Assembly (NCBI GenBank): GCA_945877115.1
Contig: CAMCQR010000004.1
Span: 1-57,708, forward strand
Direction of reading: 5' to 3'
DNA from: Synechococcus sp. UW140
GTDB taxonomy: Bacteria > Cyanobacteriota > Cyanobacteriia > PCC-6307 > Cyanobiaceae
DNA: 57,708 bases
A model generated the notes under the pieces. It was given only the letters and a program-made list of their open reading frames with translations. It did not search any database and was not told where the DNA came from. Made by a program: the position numbers and the translations under genes. Positions 25,741-34,446 of this stretch are shown here, one piece after another. How positions within the stretch are numbered: position 1 is the first letter of the stretch; each line of letters opens with the position of its first letter.

Positions 25741-26349
25741 TCAGAGATACGGATCTGCAGAGTTTGCTTGTGTCATCAAGTTCAGGAAGGTTTGTAATCG
25801 GGCGCGGTTGATATCGCTGGGATTGAGGAGGACTCGAGCCGAAAGCAGAGCGCATCGATCTTGGCGAGCAGTTGCCTGCCCTTGGCGTTCTGCAGCCTCA
25901 GCTGCACGTTCTCTTGCCTCAGCTGCTCGGTTTCTTTCTCGATCTGCTTCGTTCTCTCGTCGATTCGCTTCATCTTCAGCTCGCTTTGCTGCATCAGCTG
26001 CTCGCTGAGCATCTTGCGCTGCTCGTAACCGGGATCGCGACGCCAGTTGAGCGTCGCGCCCAAGTGGCGCGCTGTATTGAACAAATCAGACAAAAGCTGT
26101 CGCTACCGAGGCAGCGATGAGGGGGATGATGCCCTACTGCTGGGGGATGGGGAAGACGCGCCCGGCGAAGGTGAGGTGGTCATAGGAGGAAAAGAGAGCG
26201 ATCAGGCCCAGGGCAAGGCCGCCGAAGGCTTGGGAGAGACCGAGGCGATCGAGACCGGGCCAGGGGCGGGAAGTTACAAGGAATTCTGGCGGAGATGGGG
26301 GTTCTTCGCTGGCGGCTGGCGGCCCGGCGGCGCGGGGGGTGGGGGTCAC
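25741..26349 (-). pseudogene. Membrane/coiled-coil protein gene, copy 2, multiply broken
   Basis: This is a diverged copy of 22886-23644. The N-terminal part (RLGLSQAFGGLALGLIALFS, SYDHLTFAGRVFPIPQQ) ends at TAG 26134-26136, where copy 1 has TGG (Trp). The frame then goes on GIIPLIAASVATAFV, hits TGA at 26086-26088 at the start of an inserted stretch of about 33 bases, and resumes DAQLASRSRLRAAQDAQRAA through to LLSARVLLNPSDINRARLQT and a stop at 25741. Two independent lesions plus an insertion make it a pseudogene. Another reading frame of 103 codons (25782-26093) covers the same DNA and is an artefact. Together with copy 1 it brackets the amylase and the higBA relic. Confidence 0.78.
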
Positions 26350-26486
26350 GGGGCATGGGCACGCCGCGCCGGCAGCTTTTCAGAGCCCTCATCGCGCTTT
26401 CTCCTGACCATGAAGCAAAACGGCTGCAAGGCTCCCAGCCGCCAGGGTGGTGGAACTGCTGAGATGGCGCTCTGATCCGCCACCCC

Positions 26487-28403
26487 ATGCCCCCCACCCC
26501 ACCCCCCGATCGCGCCGCCAGCGGCAGTGCCGCCAGCGCCACCACCAGCACCAATCCTGCCCAGGTGCTGCAGGAGGTGTTTGGCTATGGCGCCTTCCGC
26601 GGCCCCCAGCAGGAGATCGTCGAGCACGTGGTGGGCGGCGGCTCGGCCCTGGTGTTGATGCCCACGGGCGGTGGCAAATCGCTCTGTTATCAGATTCCGG
26701 CCCTTTGCCGCAGCGGCGTGGGGGTGGTGGTGTCGCCCCTGATCGCCCTGATGCAGGACCAGGTGGAAGGGCTGCGCCAGGCGGGCGTGCGGGCCGCCGC
26801 CCTCAATTCCTCGCTGGAGGCCTCGCAGGCGTCTGCCGTCTGGCGGGCCCTTGAGCAGGGCGAACTGGATTTGCTTTACGTCTCGCCAGAGCGGCTGCTG
26901 AGCCCGGGCTTTCTGGATCGGCTGGAGAAGCTGCCCCTGGCCCTGTTCGCCATCGACGAGGCCCATTGTGTATCTCAGTGGGGCCATGATTTCCGGCCCG
27001 AATATCTACAGCTGGCGGTGCTGGCCGAGCGCTTCGCATCCATCCCCCGCCTGGCCCTTACCGCCACCGCCGACCCCCGCACCCGCGAGGAAATCCGCGA
27101 GCGCCTAAGGCTTCAAGACGGCCGGGTGTTCCTGGCCAGCTTCGATCGGCCCAACATCCGCTATCTGCTGCGCGACAAAGACGAGGCCCGCAGCCAGCTG
27201 CTGGCCTTTTTGGCGGAGCGGCGCGGCGAAGCCGGCATCGTCTATGCCCGCTCCCGCAGCCGGGTGGATCGCTTCGCCGCCGACCTATGCGCCGCTGGCT
27301 TCGATGCGGTGGCGTATCACGCCGGCCTCAGCCCCCAACAGCGCACGGACGCCCTCAACCGTTTTCGCCGTGAGAGTGGCGTGATCGTGGTGGCGACGAT
27401 CGCCTTTGGCATGGGCATCGACAAGCCCGACGTGCGCTTTGTCGCCCACATCGACCTGCCCAAGAGCCTGGAGGCCTACTACCAGGAAACCGGCCGCGCC
27501 GGTCGGGATGGCCTGCCGGCCGTCGCCTGGATGGTGCACGGGGCCGGCGATGTGCCCCAGCTGCGCCGCTTCATCGACGACTCCGACGCCCCTGAAGCCC
27601 AGAAGCGCATTGAACACGGCAAGCTCGACGCCCTGATCAGTTTCAGTGAGGCATCCGGCTGCCGCCGCCAGGTGTTGCTGCGGCATTTCGGCGAAACCCT
27701 GGCGCAGCCCTGCGGCAACTGCGACCTCTGCCTCGAACCCGAACGCTCTACCGATGTCACCGAAGTGGCCCGCAAGGCCCTCTCCGCCGTCTACCGCACC
27801 GGCCAGCGCTTCGGCGCCGCCCACGTCGTCGACGTGCTGCTGGGCGGCGATACGGCCCGCATCCGCGAGCTGGGTCACCAGCAGCTCAGTGTTTATGGCA
27901 TCGGCAAGGAGCTGGACCGGGGTCAGTGGCGCTCGCTGTTTCGCCAACTCACATCCCAGGGCTACCTGGTGAGCGACGAGGAAAGCCACGGCGGCCTGCG
28001 CCTGGGCGAATCGGATCGGGTCAAGCCGCTGCTGCGGGGGGAGGCCAGCCTGGCGTTGCGGTTGGCGCCGCCGGCCAAGGAACGGCGGCGGGGCGGGGCC
28101 GCTGGCGGTAGTGGACCGGGTAGTGGCGGGGCCACCGGCCCAGGGGCCCTACCCGAAAGTGTGGACGCCTCGTTGCTGGCGGCGCTCAAGGCCTGGCGGC
28201 TGCAGCAGGCCCGCGACCAGGCCGTGCCGCCCTATGTCGTGTTCCACGACCGCACCTTGTTGGAAATCGCCGCCCGGCTGCCCGCAGACATGGACGCCCT
28301 GAGCCAGGTAAGTGGCGTGGGGGCCGCCAAGCTGGAGCGCTATGGCCAGGCGGTGTTGCAGGTGCTGCAAGGAGCCGCTGGGGCAGGGCCGGCCTCCACT
28401 TGA
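26487..28403 (+). CDS. recQ: ATP-dependent DNA helicase RecQ
   Basis: RecQ unwinds DNA 3' to 5' in recombination and repair. The 638-residue protein has motif 0 [20 protein letters not shown], Walker [17 protein letters not shown] near residue 58, the DEAH box in [16 protein letters not shown] near 152, and motif [12 protein letters not shown] near 332. The zinc site is formed by [12 protein letters not shown] and CGNCDLC near 391-418. An RQC winged helix follows, then a Gly-rich linker (about 530-555) and a C-terminal HRDC domain (about 560-630), so the full domain set is present. The first 25 residues are low complexity and the true start may be slightly internal. It lies just outside the amylase island. 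Confidence 0.95.
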   Translation: MPPTPPPDRAASGSAASATTSTNPAQVLQEVFGYGAFRGPQQEIVEHVVGGGSALVLMPTGGGKSLCYQIPALCRSGVGVVVSPLIALMQDQVEGLRQAGVRAAALNSSLEASQASAVWRALEQGELDLLYVSPERLLSPGFLDRLEKLPLALFAIDEAHCVSQWGHDFRPEYLQLAVLAERFASIPRLALTATADPRTREEIRERLRLQDGRVFLASFDRPNIRYLLRDKDEARSQLLAFLAERRGEAGIVYARSRSRVDRFAADLCAAGFDAVAYHAGLSPQQRTDALNRFRRESGVIVVATIAFGMGIDKPDVRFVAHIDLPKSLEAYYQETGRAGRDGLPAVAWMVHGAGDVPQLRRFIDDSDAPEAQKRIEHGKLDALISFSEASGCRRQVLLRHFGETLAQPCGNCDLCLEPERSTDVTEVARKALSAVYRTGQRFGAAHVVDVLLGGDTARIRELGHQQLSVYGIGKELDRGQWRSLFRQLTSQGYLVSDEESHGGLRLGESDRVKPLLRGEASLALRLAPPAKERRRGGAAGGSGPGSGGATGPGALPESVDASLLAALKAWRLQQARDQAVPPYVVFHDRTLLEIAARLPADMDALSQVSGVGAAKLERYGQAVLQVLQGAAGAGPAST

Positions 28404-28540
28404 TTCAGGCAAGGCGTCAGAAGAGGACTCAGGAGATGAGTCAGAAGAAAAAAGAAAATTTTTAGGCAAGCAAATTTTGCGACAATTCAGCCGATCCCCG
28501 GCTATTATTGCTTCGAAAAGTATTCACCAATGCCGTGAAA

Positions 28541-29260
28541 ATGCCTCAAAATTGCAGCCGGGAGCTGGCGAGAATCTCTGTACTCAGCGCCCTGTTCAGC
28601 CTCCCGGCGATGCCGGCGGCGGCCCTAACCCTACAACAATCGTTTAGCAATTCTTACTCCCAATCCAACTTCGGCCTCGGCACAGTGGAGGTCTATCCGC
28701 CCCTGACCTCCTTCAGCGTGCAGCCCTTCGACGCCTCACTTGGCACGCTCAATACCGCCACCATTGAATGGAATACCGGGGCCATTGGCACGGTGGTGGT
28801 CGTGACAGGCACCGGTGGAGGGTCGCTGGGATTTGAGTTTGGTGGTGGGGTGAATCTCAATGCCTTTGCCTATGGCGGCTACGGAGGCGGCGGCGGCGAT
28901 GGCGCCGGACCAGGCCAGACCATCGGCGTCAACCTGTTACCCAAAGGAACTACAAATACCTTCTCGGCCGCAAATGCCGGTGTGACCTTCGATGCCGGTC
29001 TCTGGGCCGCCATCCTGGGAAGCGCCCCGTACACCCTCAGTTACACCGGCAGCTACCCCGGCGGCACCCCCTATCGGATCACGTCGATCAACATCGCCAG
29101 CGGCAACGCCGTCATGACCACCACCGCCACGGTCTTTTACAACTACACCCCCCTCAATCCCATCGCCTCGGTTCCCGGCCCCCTGCCCCTGCTTGGCGCC
29201 GGCGCCGCCTGGAGCTGGAGTCGCCGGTTGCGTCGCCGCTGCGCCCAGCGCCAGGGCTGA
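28541..29260 (+). CDS. PEP-CTERM-type exported surface protein
   Basis: A 239-residue exported protein with a signal peptide (ISVLSALFSLPAMPAAALT) and a C-terminal sorting anchor: VPGPLPLLGAGAAWSWSRR, followed by a basic tail. This is the tripartite PEP-CTERM pattern (short motif, hydrophobic helix, Arg cluster), used by exosortases to attach proteins to the surface or extracellular matrix. The VPGPLPLLGA variant is common in cyanobacteria. The mature part is Gly/Thr/Ser-rich with a GYGGGGGDGAGPGQ loop and no enzymatic motif, suggesting a structural role. ATG 28541 was chosen; GTG 28535 and TTG 28508 are in frame. No exosortase gene is visible in the window. It has the same anchor type as the relic at 1063-1405. 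Confidence 0.8.
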   Translation: MPQNCSRELARISVLSALFSLPAMPAAALTLQQSFSNSYSQSNFGLGTVEVYPPLTSFSVQPFDASLGTLNTATIEWNTGAIGTVVVVTGTGGGSLGFEFGGGVNLNAFAYGGYGGGGGDGAGPGQTIGVNLLPKGTTNTFSAANAGVTFDAGLWAAILGSAPYTLSYTGSYPGGTPYRITSINIASGNAVMTTTATVFYNYTPLNPIASVPGPLPLLGAGAAWSWSRRLRRRCAQRQG

Positions 29261-29329
29261 GCTCGGGGCCCGGCTGAGGCTGGGACGCCCTGGGGTCGCC
29301 CTAGCCTCAGCACCGCCCCAGGTTCAACG

Positions 29330-30487
29330 ATGACTGCCGCCCCCGCCGCGTTCCGCACCATCCCCGTGGCGCTGAGCGCCAACCCCTACCCGGTGCTGAT
29401 TGCGGCCGGCGGCCTGGCCGAACTCGGAGAGGCGATCCGCGGCCAGGGGATGGCAATCGGCACCCGGGTGCTGGTGGTGACCAACCCCGTGGTCGATCTC
29501 CATTACGGAGCCCCCTGCCGCGCCAGCCTTACGGCCGCCGGCTTCGCGGTGTCTTCGCTGGTGATTGAAGCGGGCGAAGATCAAAAAAACCCCGCCACCG
29601 TGGCCCTGATCCATGACGCCGCCTTTGCGGCCAAGTTGGAGCGCGGTTCGTTGATCGTGGCCCTGGGCGGCGGCGTGGTGGGCGATATGGCGGGTTTCGC
29701 CGCCGCCACCTGGCTGCGGGGCATCGCCGTGGTGCAGGTGCCCACCACCTTGCTGGCCATGGTGGATGCGGCGATCGGGGGCAAGACCGGCGTCAACCAT
29801 CCCGGCGGCAAGAACCTGATCGGCGCCTTTCACCAACCCCGGCTGGTGCTGATCGACCCCACCGTGCTGGCGACGCTGCCGGCCCAGGAGTTTCGCGCCG
29901 GCATGGCCGAGGTGATCAAATACGGCGTCATCGGCGATGGCGAACTGTTCGCCGCCCTCGAAGCTGCCGCCCTCAAGGACACCACCGGCGAGGGTGGCCT
30001 GGCCAGCCGGGAGGCGGTGGGGGAAACCCTGCTGCAGACCCTGCTGGAGCGCTCCGCCGCCGCCAAAGCCAAGGTGGTGGCCGCCGACGAACGGGAGGGG
30101 GGCCTGCGGGCGATCCTCAACTACGGCCATACCCTCGGCCACACCATTGAAACCCTCAGCGGCTACGGCACCTACCTCCACGGCGAGGCTGTGGGGCTTG
30201 GCATGCTGGCCGCCGGTGCCCTCAGCCGTCACCTGGGGCTCTGGAGCGCCCAGGAGGAGAGCCGCCAGCGGGCCCTGATCGCCGCCGCCGGCCTGCCGCT
30301 GAACTGGCCGCCCCTGGATCCAGAAGCCGTGCTGGCGTGCCTTCAGGGCGACAAGAAGGTGCGCCAGGGCAAGGTGCGTTTCGTGCTGCCCACCGCCATC
30401 GGCCGGGTGGAAATTCGCGATGACATCGATCCCGCCCTGATCCGCCAGGTGTTGGCGGAATTAACGGCTCAGGGCGCCGACGCTTAA
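29330..30487 (+). CDS. aroB: 3-dehydroquinate synthase
   Basis: AroB converts DAHP to 3-dehydroquinate, the second step of the shikimate pathway, using NAD and a divalent metal. The 385-residue protein shows the NAD-binding loop [20 protein letters not shown] near residues 110-130, [20 protein letters not shown] near 138-160 and the metal histidines in [13 protein letters not shown] near 264-275 with [10 protein letters not shown] after it. All are typical and complete. It begins 69 bases after the PEP-CTERM protein gene and converges with the gene at 30510. Confidence 0.96.
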   Translation: MTAAPAAFRTIPVALSANPYPVLIAAGGLAELGEAIRGQGMAIGTRVLVVTNPVVDLHYGAPCRASLTAAGFAVSSLVIEAGEDQKNPATVALIHDAAFAAKLERGSLIVALGGGVVGDMAGFAAATWLRGIAVVQVPTTLLAMVDAAIGGKTGVNHPGGKNLIGAFHQPRLVLIDPTVLATLPAQEFRAGMAEVIKYGVIGDGELFAALEAAALKDTTGEGGLASREAVGETLLQTLLERSAAAKAKVVAADEREGGLRAILNYGHTLGHTIETLSGYGTYLHGEAVGLGMLAAGALSRHLGLWSAQEESRQRALIAAAGLPLNWPPLDPEAVLACLQGDKKVRQGKVRFVLPTAIGRVEIRDDIDPALIRQVLAELTAQGADA

Positions 30488-30509
30488 GGCCGGCGGCGGC
30501 CGGCTCGCC

Positions 30510-31052
30510 TCAGGCACCCAAGCTGGCCGCTTCGCCCTTCGCCCCGAAATGGGCCACAAAAGTCCCCAGGGCCATGGGCCCACAGCGGCGCTGCCAGCCG
30601 ATCGGCTCGCCATAACAGCGCCAGCACTGCAACCGCAGGCCCGCGCCGCCGCTGGGGGCCAACCCCAATCGATAGCGATAGGCGACCTTTGCGTCCCATT
30701 TCTCCACCCCGAGGGGCCCCAGAGAGGCCGGAGCGGTGCGCAGGCAGGCAGCGGCAAACTGGGCCGGCTCCCCAGCGCTGGCCAGGGCCGTCCCAAACCA
30801 ACGGGCCGCCCGCACCGGATCGCCAGCATCGGCCAGCAGGACGGCCCCCAGGGGCGCCCCCAAGGGCCCACGGGCAAAGCCACGGAACTCGATGATGGCG
30901 GGCGCCGCTGGCCGGGCCTCGGGGGCCTGGAACACAGGACCCAGGGACCTGGGTGCCGTGGGCACAAGACCCACAGATACAGGTGCCATGGGCACTGTTG
31001 CCACGGGCACAGGGGCCAGGGGCACAGCTGGGAGGGGCAGGGGCAGGGTCAT
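30510..31052 (-). CDS. Protein of unknown function with a Val/Pro-rich N-terminus
   Basis: I do not recognise this 180-residue protein. Residues 1-45 are a low-complexity run of Val, Pro and Ala that mirrors short DNA repeats (GTGCCATGGGCAC-like, 30960-31020). The rest looks like a compact domain: IIEFRGFARGPLGAPLGAVL, a YRYRLGLAPSGGAGLRLQCW strand region and two cysteines in CWRCYGEPIGWQRRCG. It converges with aroB, 23 bases apart. Other frames are also open in this GC-rich stretch, so coding is likely rather than certain. Confidence 0.5.
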   Translation of the reverse strand: MTLPLPLPAVPLAPVPVATVPMAPVSVGLVPTAPRSLGPVFQAPEARPAAPAIIEFRGFARGPLGAPLGAVLLADAGDPVRAARWFGTALASAGEPAQFAAACLRTAPASLGPLGVEKWDAKVAYRYRLGLAPSGGAGLRLQCWRCYGEPIGWQRRCGPMALGTFVAHFGAKGEAASLGA

Positions 31053-31164
31053 GGAGAAGACAAGAACTGCTTCTTCAGTGCCACCGCCGTGCCCAGCGGC
31101 TGTTGCAAGGGTGTTCAGGCCCCAGCGATCCCCGTTCTGCCCGCCGCCGGCCGCAGCAAACGGT

Positions 31165-32376
31165 TCAGCCCACCGGCTCCCTTAAAAAACGCGGGGTCTG
31201 GGCGCAGGCGGCGGTCCCGCGCCCCAGCGCGATCCAGCGAAACTCCCCCAGCCCCGCCGGATCCACCAAGCGCAGCAGGGCTTCACGGCGGGCCAAGCGA
31301 TCGGCCAGGTCGCCGCGGCCCGGTTGCTGGAGGTCGTAGAGGGCCGCCGCCAGCCCCAGGGCCAACAGGGCCTGACCCTGGCGGCATTGGCCCAGCCCCT
31401 GCCAGCCCGCCGCAGCGGCGGCCTGCTGCAGGCTTTCGAGGCAGAGGTGGGCCGTGAGATCCCAATGGCCCGGCTGGCGCAGGGGATCCGGGCTGGCCTG
31501 CTGGCCCCGATAAGCCATCAACGTCCCGTACGACCGCTGGGGGCTGTAATAACGGCCCGCTTCCAGGGCGTAGTCCACCACCAGCAACACTCCCTCGGCC
31601 AGGCCGGCGACGGCGGCCCCCAGCCAGGGCCCAAGACCCGGATGCAGCTCACTGCACCATCCCGGCGGGCGACCGGCGGCGTTCCCTTCACCCGTCAGAC
31701 CCAGGCCTGCCAATTGGGCCAGGGTCCCCTCCGATACGGGTTCTCCCGCCTCCAGCCCCAGGCCACCCGCCGCCTCCAGGGCCACCATCTGCTGGCGCCA
31801 GAGGGCCCCATCCCAGACCACCCGCTCCACCGCCAGGGCATCGAGCACCTCATGGGCGAGCATCACGCCCCGCAGCGGCCGCGCCGCCAGCTCCTGCCAG
31901 TCACACCAACGCACCGGCAGGGGCGCCCCGGCCAGCCGGTGCTGCTGGCGTGCGGCCATGCCGCCATTGGGTTCCACCAGCACCAGTTCTAGCCGGGAAG
32001 CCAGCCCAGGCCAGCCGATCGCCAGGGCATCCGCAAGCTGGCGGGCCAGATCGCCCTCGCCCGGACCGGTCTCGACCAGGGCGAGGGGACCGGGCCCCAA
32101 CGCCTGCAACCATTCGGCCAGCTGGGGGGCCAGCAGCTCCCCAAAGGCGGGGCCCAGGGAGGGGGAGGTGGCGAAATCCCCCCGGGGTCCCACCCGCAGG
32201 CGGCCGCTGCCATAGGCGCCGTGGTCTGGATCATGGAGCGCCCATTCCATGAAGGTTCGAAACGGCACCGCCCCCCCAGCCGCCTGCAACCGCTGGACCA
32301 ACCAGCCAGGCGCCCCGGTGGGTTCGGGAGCCTGGCGGCCCTCAGGAGACGGCGAAGGAGGCGGGAAAGAACCCAT
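31165..32376 (-). CDS. MidA/NDUFAF7-family SAM-dependent methyltransferase
   Basis: A 403-residue class I methyltransferase of the MidA (NDUFAF7, DUF185) family; the mitochondrial member methylates an arginine of complex I, so in cyanobacteria a role in NDH-1 assembly is plausible but unproven. The start MGSFPPPSPSPEG (ATG 32376) precedes the family N-terminus FRTFMEWALHDPDHGAYGSG and GDFATSPSLGPAFGELLAPQ. SAM motif I is ETGPGEGDLARQLADAL, then VEPNGGM, and ANEVLD is represented by AHEVLDAL. The frame stays open far upstream but overlaps the divergent TPM gene and lacks similarity there. The TPM-domain gene starts 57 bases away on the other strand. Confidence 0.9.
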   Translation of the reverse strand: MGSFPPPSPSPEGRQAPEPTGAPGWLVQRLQAAGGAVPFRTFMEWALHDPDHGAYGSGRLRVGPRGDFATSPSLGPAFGELLAPQLAEWLQALGPGPLALVETGPGEGDLARQLADALAIGWPGLASRLELVLVEPNGGMAARQQHRLAGAPLPVRWCDWQELAARPLRGVMLAHEVLDALAVERVVWDGALWRQQMVALEAAGGLGLEAGEPVSEGTLAQLAGLGLTGEGNAAGRPPGWCSELHPGLGPWLGAAVAGLAEGVLLVVDYALEAGRYYSPQRSYGTLMAYRGQQASPDPLRQPGHWDLTAHLCLESLQQAAAAAGWQGLGQCRQGQALLALGLAAALYDLQQPGRGDLADRLARREALLRLVDPAGLGEFRWIALGRGTAACAQTPRFLREPVG

Positions 32377-32433
32377 CAGCGCACGGTCGGTGCCAAGAGT
32401 AAGGAGAATGCTGCCCGACGCTGCATTCACGCC

Positions 32434-33270
32434 ATGGCCAACACCCTGGGCCGCTTTCTGCCCCAGTGGCCCCTGCGCCTGGCGGCAACGCTGCTGTTGC
32501 TTCTGGGGCTGCTGCTGCCGGCTGGGGCAACGGCCTGGGCCTACGACAATCCCGACCTGCTGCCCGACCACGCCACCCCGGTGATCGATCTGGCCCGCAT
32601 CCTGACGGACGGGCAACGCGGCAGCCTGGAAACCGACCTCGATCGCTTTGAGCAGAGCAGCGGCTGGAAATTGCGGGTGCTGACCCAGTACGACCGCACG
32701 CCAGGCCAGGCGGTCAAGGACTTCTGGAAGCTGGACGAGCGCAGCCTGCTGCTGGTGGCCGATGAACGGGGCGGCAACCTGCTCAATTTCAACGTCGGCG
32801 ATGCCCTCTTCGCCCTGATGCCCCGCACCTTCTGGGTCGAGCTCCAGACCCGCTATGGCAACCAGTACTACGTGCGCGAGCATGGCCGCGATGGGGCCAT
32901 CCTGGATGCGCTCCATTCGGTGCAGGGCTGTCTGGAGAAGGGGGGGTGCCAGGTGGTGCCGGGTCTTCCGACCGAACAGTGGGTGTTGACCCTGTGCACT
33001 TCGATTCTGGGGGGCCTGATTGTGGGCTTTGCCGCCTACCCCCGCCAGAACAGCGATCGGCGCATCGAATGGGGCTGGGTGCTGTTGCTTTCACCCCTCT
33101 GGGTGATTCTCTTTGGCATCTTTGGTGTGGCGCCGATCGTGACCCGCACCAACGACTGGCTGCCCCTGGCCCGTAATGCCCTCGGTTTTGGCGGGGCTGC
33201 GGTGGTGGCCTACCTGTTAGCCCAGCAAATTCTGATCCGGCCCCCGGCCCAGGACCGCCCCGGCAACTGA
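32434..33270 (+). CDS. TPM-domain membrane protein (TLP18.3/Psb32-like)
   Basis: A 278-residue protein with a signal peptide (LAATLLLLLGLLLPAGATAW, about residues 16-35), a TPM domain beginning at the typical VIDLARILTDGQRGSLETDL and including GWKLRVLTQYDRTPGQAVK, and three C-terminal hydrophobic helices. Plant TLP18.3 and cyanobacterial Psb32, which carry this domain, take part in photosystem II repair; this one may act in the thylakoid lumen. The extra helices after the domain set it apart from the single-anchor Psb32 layout. ATG 32434 was chosen because the upstream extension lacks a signal peptide. It is divergent from the MidA gene and ends before a bidirectional terminator. Confidence 0.85.
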   Translation: MANTLGRFLPQWPLRLAATLLLLLGLLLPAGATAWAYDNPDLLPDHATPVIDLARILTDGQRGSLETDLDRFEQSSGWKLRVLTQYDRTPGQAVKDFWKLDERSLLLVADERGGNLLNFNVGDALFALMPRTFWVELQTRYGNQYYVREHGRDGAILDALHSVQGCLEKGGCQVVPGLPTEQWVLTLCTSILGGLIVGFAAYPRQNSDRRIEWGWVLLLSPLWVILFGIFGVAPIVTRTNDWLPLARNALGFGGAAVVAYLLAQQILIRPPAQDRPGN

Positions 33271-33320
33271 CCAGAATCCTGAGGGGTTCAAGCCCCCGTC
33301 CAAAAACGGGCCATCAAAAC

Positions 33321-33360
33321 CAAAACCCGCTCCCCTGGTCTGGAAGGGGGGCGGGTTTTG
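33321..33360. terminator. Bidirectional terminator between the TPM and GH104 genes
   Basis: CAAAACCCGCTCCCC pairs with the inverted GGGGGGCGGGTTTTG across a short loop. Flanking A and T runs allow use from both strands, fitting the convergent genes on either side. Confidence 0.85.
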
Positions 33361-33385
33361 ACTGTGGGCGTGAAGCTGACTGCCC

Positions 33386-34162
33386 TCAGGGGTTGACGCC
33401 CGTATCAGCTGCACTGATGCCATTGAGGCGGCAGCTGAGGGAATCATCCCGGCAGGTCTGGACGGAACGACGCACGGCGACCCGCTCCCAGGAACCCTGA
33501 CCGCCACCGGCCCGAATTTGACTGAGGTTGTAGTCGTAGAACATTTTGAGGTCTTCGAAGCGCTTGACGGGCTGCCCGTAAAAGCTGGCTCCCTGGAGGG
33601 TGGGGAAAGAAGCCCACTCCGGCGAAAGCAGGGCGGCCAGCTCAGGGGTCATTTCACCGCGATCGGCCAGGGGCAGGGCGCCGCGGCGCTGGATCAGGAA
33701 CAGGGCGGCTTGGTCCTGGGCCTGAGGATGGAATCCACGCAGTCCCAGGCTGCGGGAGGCCATGGCCCAGGTGAAGGGCATGAACTGATAGGCACCGGCT
33801 GCGGCGCTGGCATAGCGGCTGGAATACATCACCCGGTTGGGGTGGTACTCGAGGGACGGTGTAAGGGAACCACCGAACATGATGCGATATCCCACTTCAT
33901 GGCCCTGGGCCCAGGTGCCTTCGGCGAAGCGAATGGTGTTGAGGAGGGCCCGCCGCTCAGCGGTGAGGGCGTAGCTGAGGGGAGCCTCCGGCAGGGGAGG
34001 CAGCAGGGCCACCTGGGAAAAGGGACGGGGGGCTGGGGTCAGATTCCATTGACTGGAGACTTCGCTAGCAAAGGCTGGCCCGGAAAACAACAGGCCAGCA
34101 GCAGATACAAGCAAGCAGGCCAGACGGGAGTGCTGGTTAATCGACAAAACAGGTTCAAGCAA
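33386..34162 (-). CDS. GH104 (lambda-lysozyme-like) muramidase, exported
   Basis: A secreted lytic transglycosylase or lysozyme of glycoside hydrolase family 104, the fold of the phage lambda endolysin. The core begins LLNTIRFAEGTWAQGHEVGY, with the conserved catalytic Glu in the FAEGT motif, and continues HPNRVMYSSRYASAAAGAYQ and FMPFTWAMASRSLGL, all diagnostic. An N-terminal export signal (ACLLVSAAGLLFSGPAFA) precedes it. The protein is 258 residues; the only available starts are TTG codons (34162 taken here), so the exact start is uncertain. The enzyme probably trims or remodels peptidoglycan. It stands alone, with no phage genes nearby, so it is a host enzyme rather than a prophage relic. 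Confidence 0.85.
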   Translation of the reverse strand: MLEPVLSINQHSRLACLLVSAAGLLFSGPAFASEVSSQWNLTPAPRPFSQVALLPPLPEAPLSYALTAERRALLNTIRFAEGTWAQGHEVGYRIMFGGSLTPSLEYHPNRVMYSSRYASAAAGAYQFMPFTWAMASRSLGLRGFHPQAQDQAALFLIQRRGALPLADRGEMTPELAALLSPEWASFPTLQGASFYGQPVKRFEDLKMFYDYNLSQIRAGGGQGSWERVAVRRSVQTCRDDSLSCRLNGISAADTGVNP

Positions 34163-34446
34163 GAGGACGTTCCGACGCCTAAAAACCGGTGAGGAGGCAG
34201 AGGGGGTCGGATTTCAAATCGAGCTCGGGGGGAGAAAGCACCAGAGAAGGAGGAGTGCTAAGGAGCTTTTCCCTTGCAAAGCAAGGCTCGAGAGGTCGTA
34301 CAGCAATCAAACAAAGGATGCGCCAATTTGCCTAACAATCTCTGCGAAGGCCATCTTGATAGTGACGGTCGCACAAGTGTCCACCTGTATCAAGAATTAC
34401 CTAGAAGCTTGTAATCACTGTGATCAAGCGGAATTTGCAAGCTTTG
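34163..34446. other. Intergenic region with short inverted repeats
   Basis: No gene is visible in these 284 bases. They contain a small hairpin CCTTGC-AAA-GCAAGG (34272-34286) and a near-palindrome AATCACTGTGATC around 34415, reminiscent of a CRP-type operator half pair. This is the upstream region of the muramidase gene. Confidence 0.4.

Noticed and set aside
25782-26093. 103-codon frame resembling the 163-codon frame
   Set aside because: Same artefact in copy 2; the similarity between the two frames follows from DNA duplication.
33278-33297. tRNA T-arm-like sequence GGGGTTCAAGCCCCC
   Set aside because: No acceptor, D or anticodon arms fit around it; the DNA upstream is the TPM gene end.
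33386-34162. Prophage remnant suggested by a lambda-type lysozyme
   Set aside because: No holin, structural or integrase genes nearby, and the enzyme has its own export signal; GH104 host enzymes occur in cyanobacteria.
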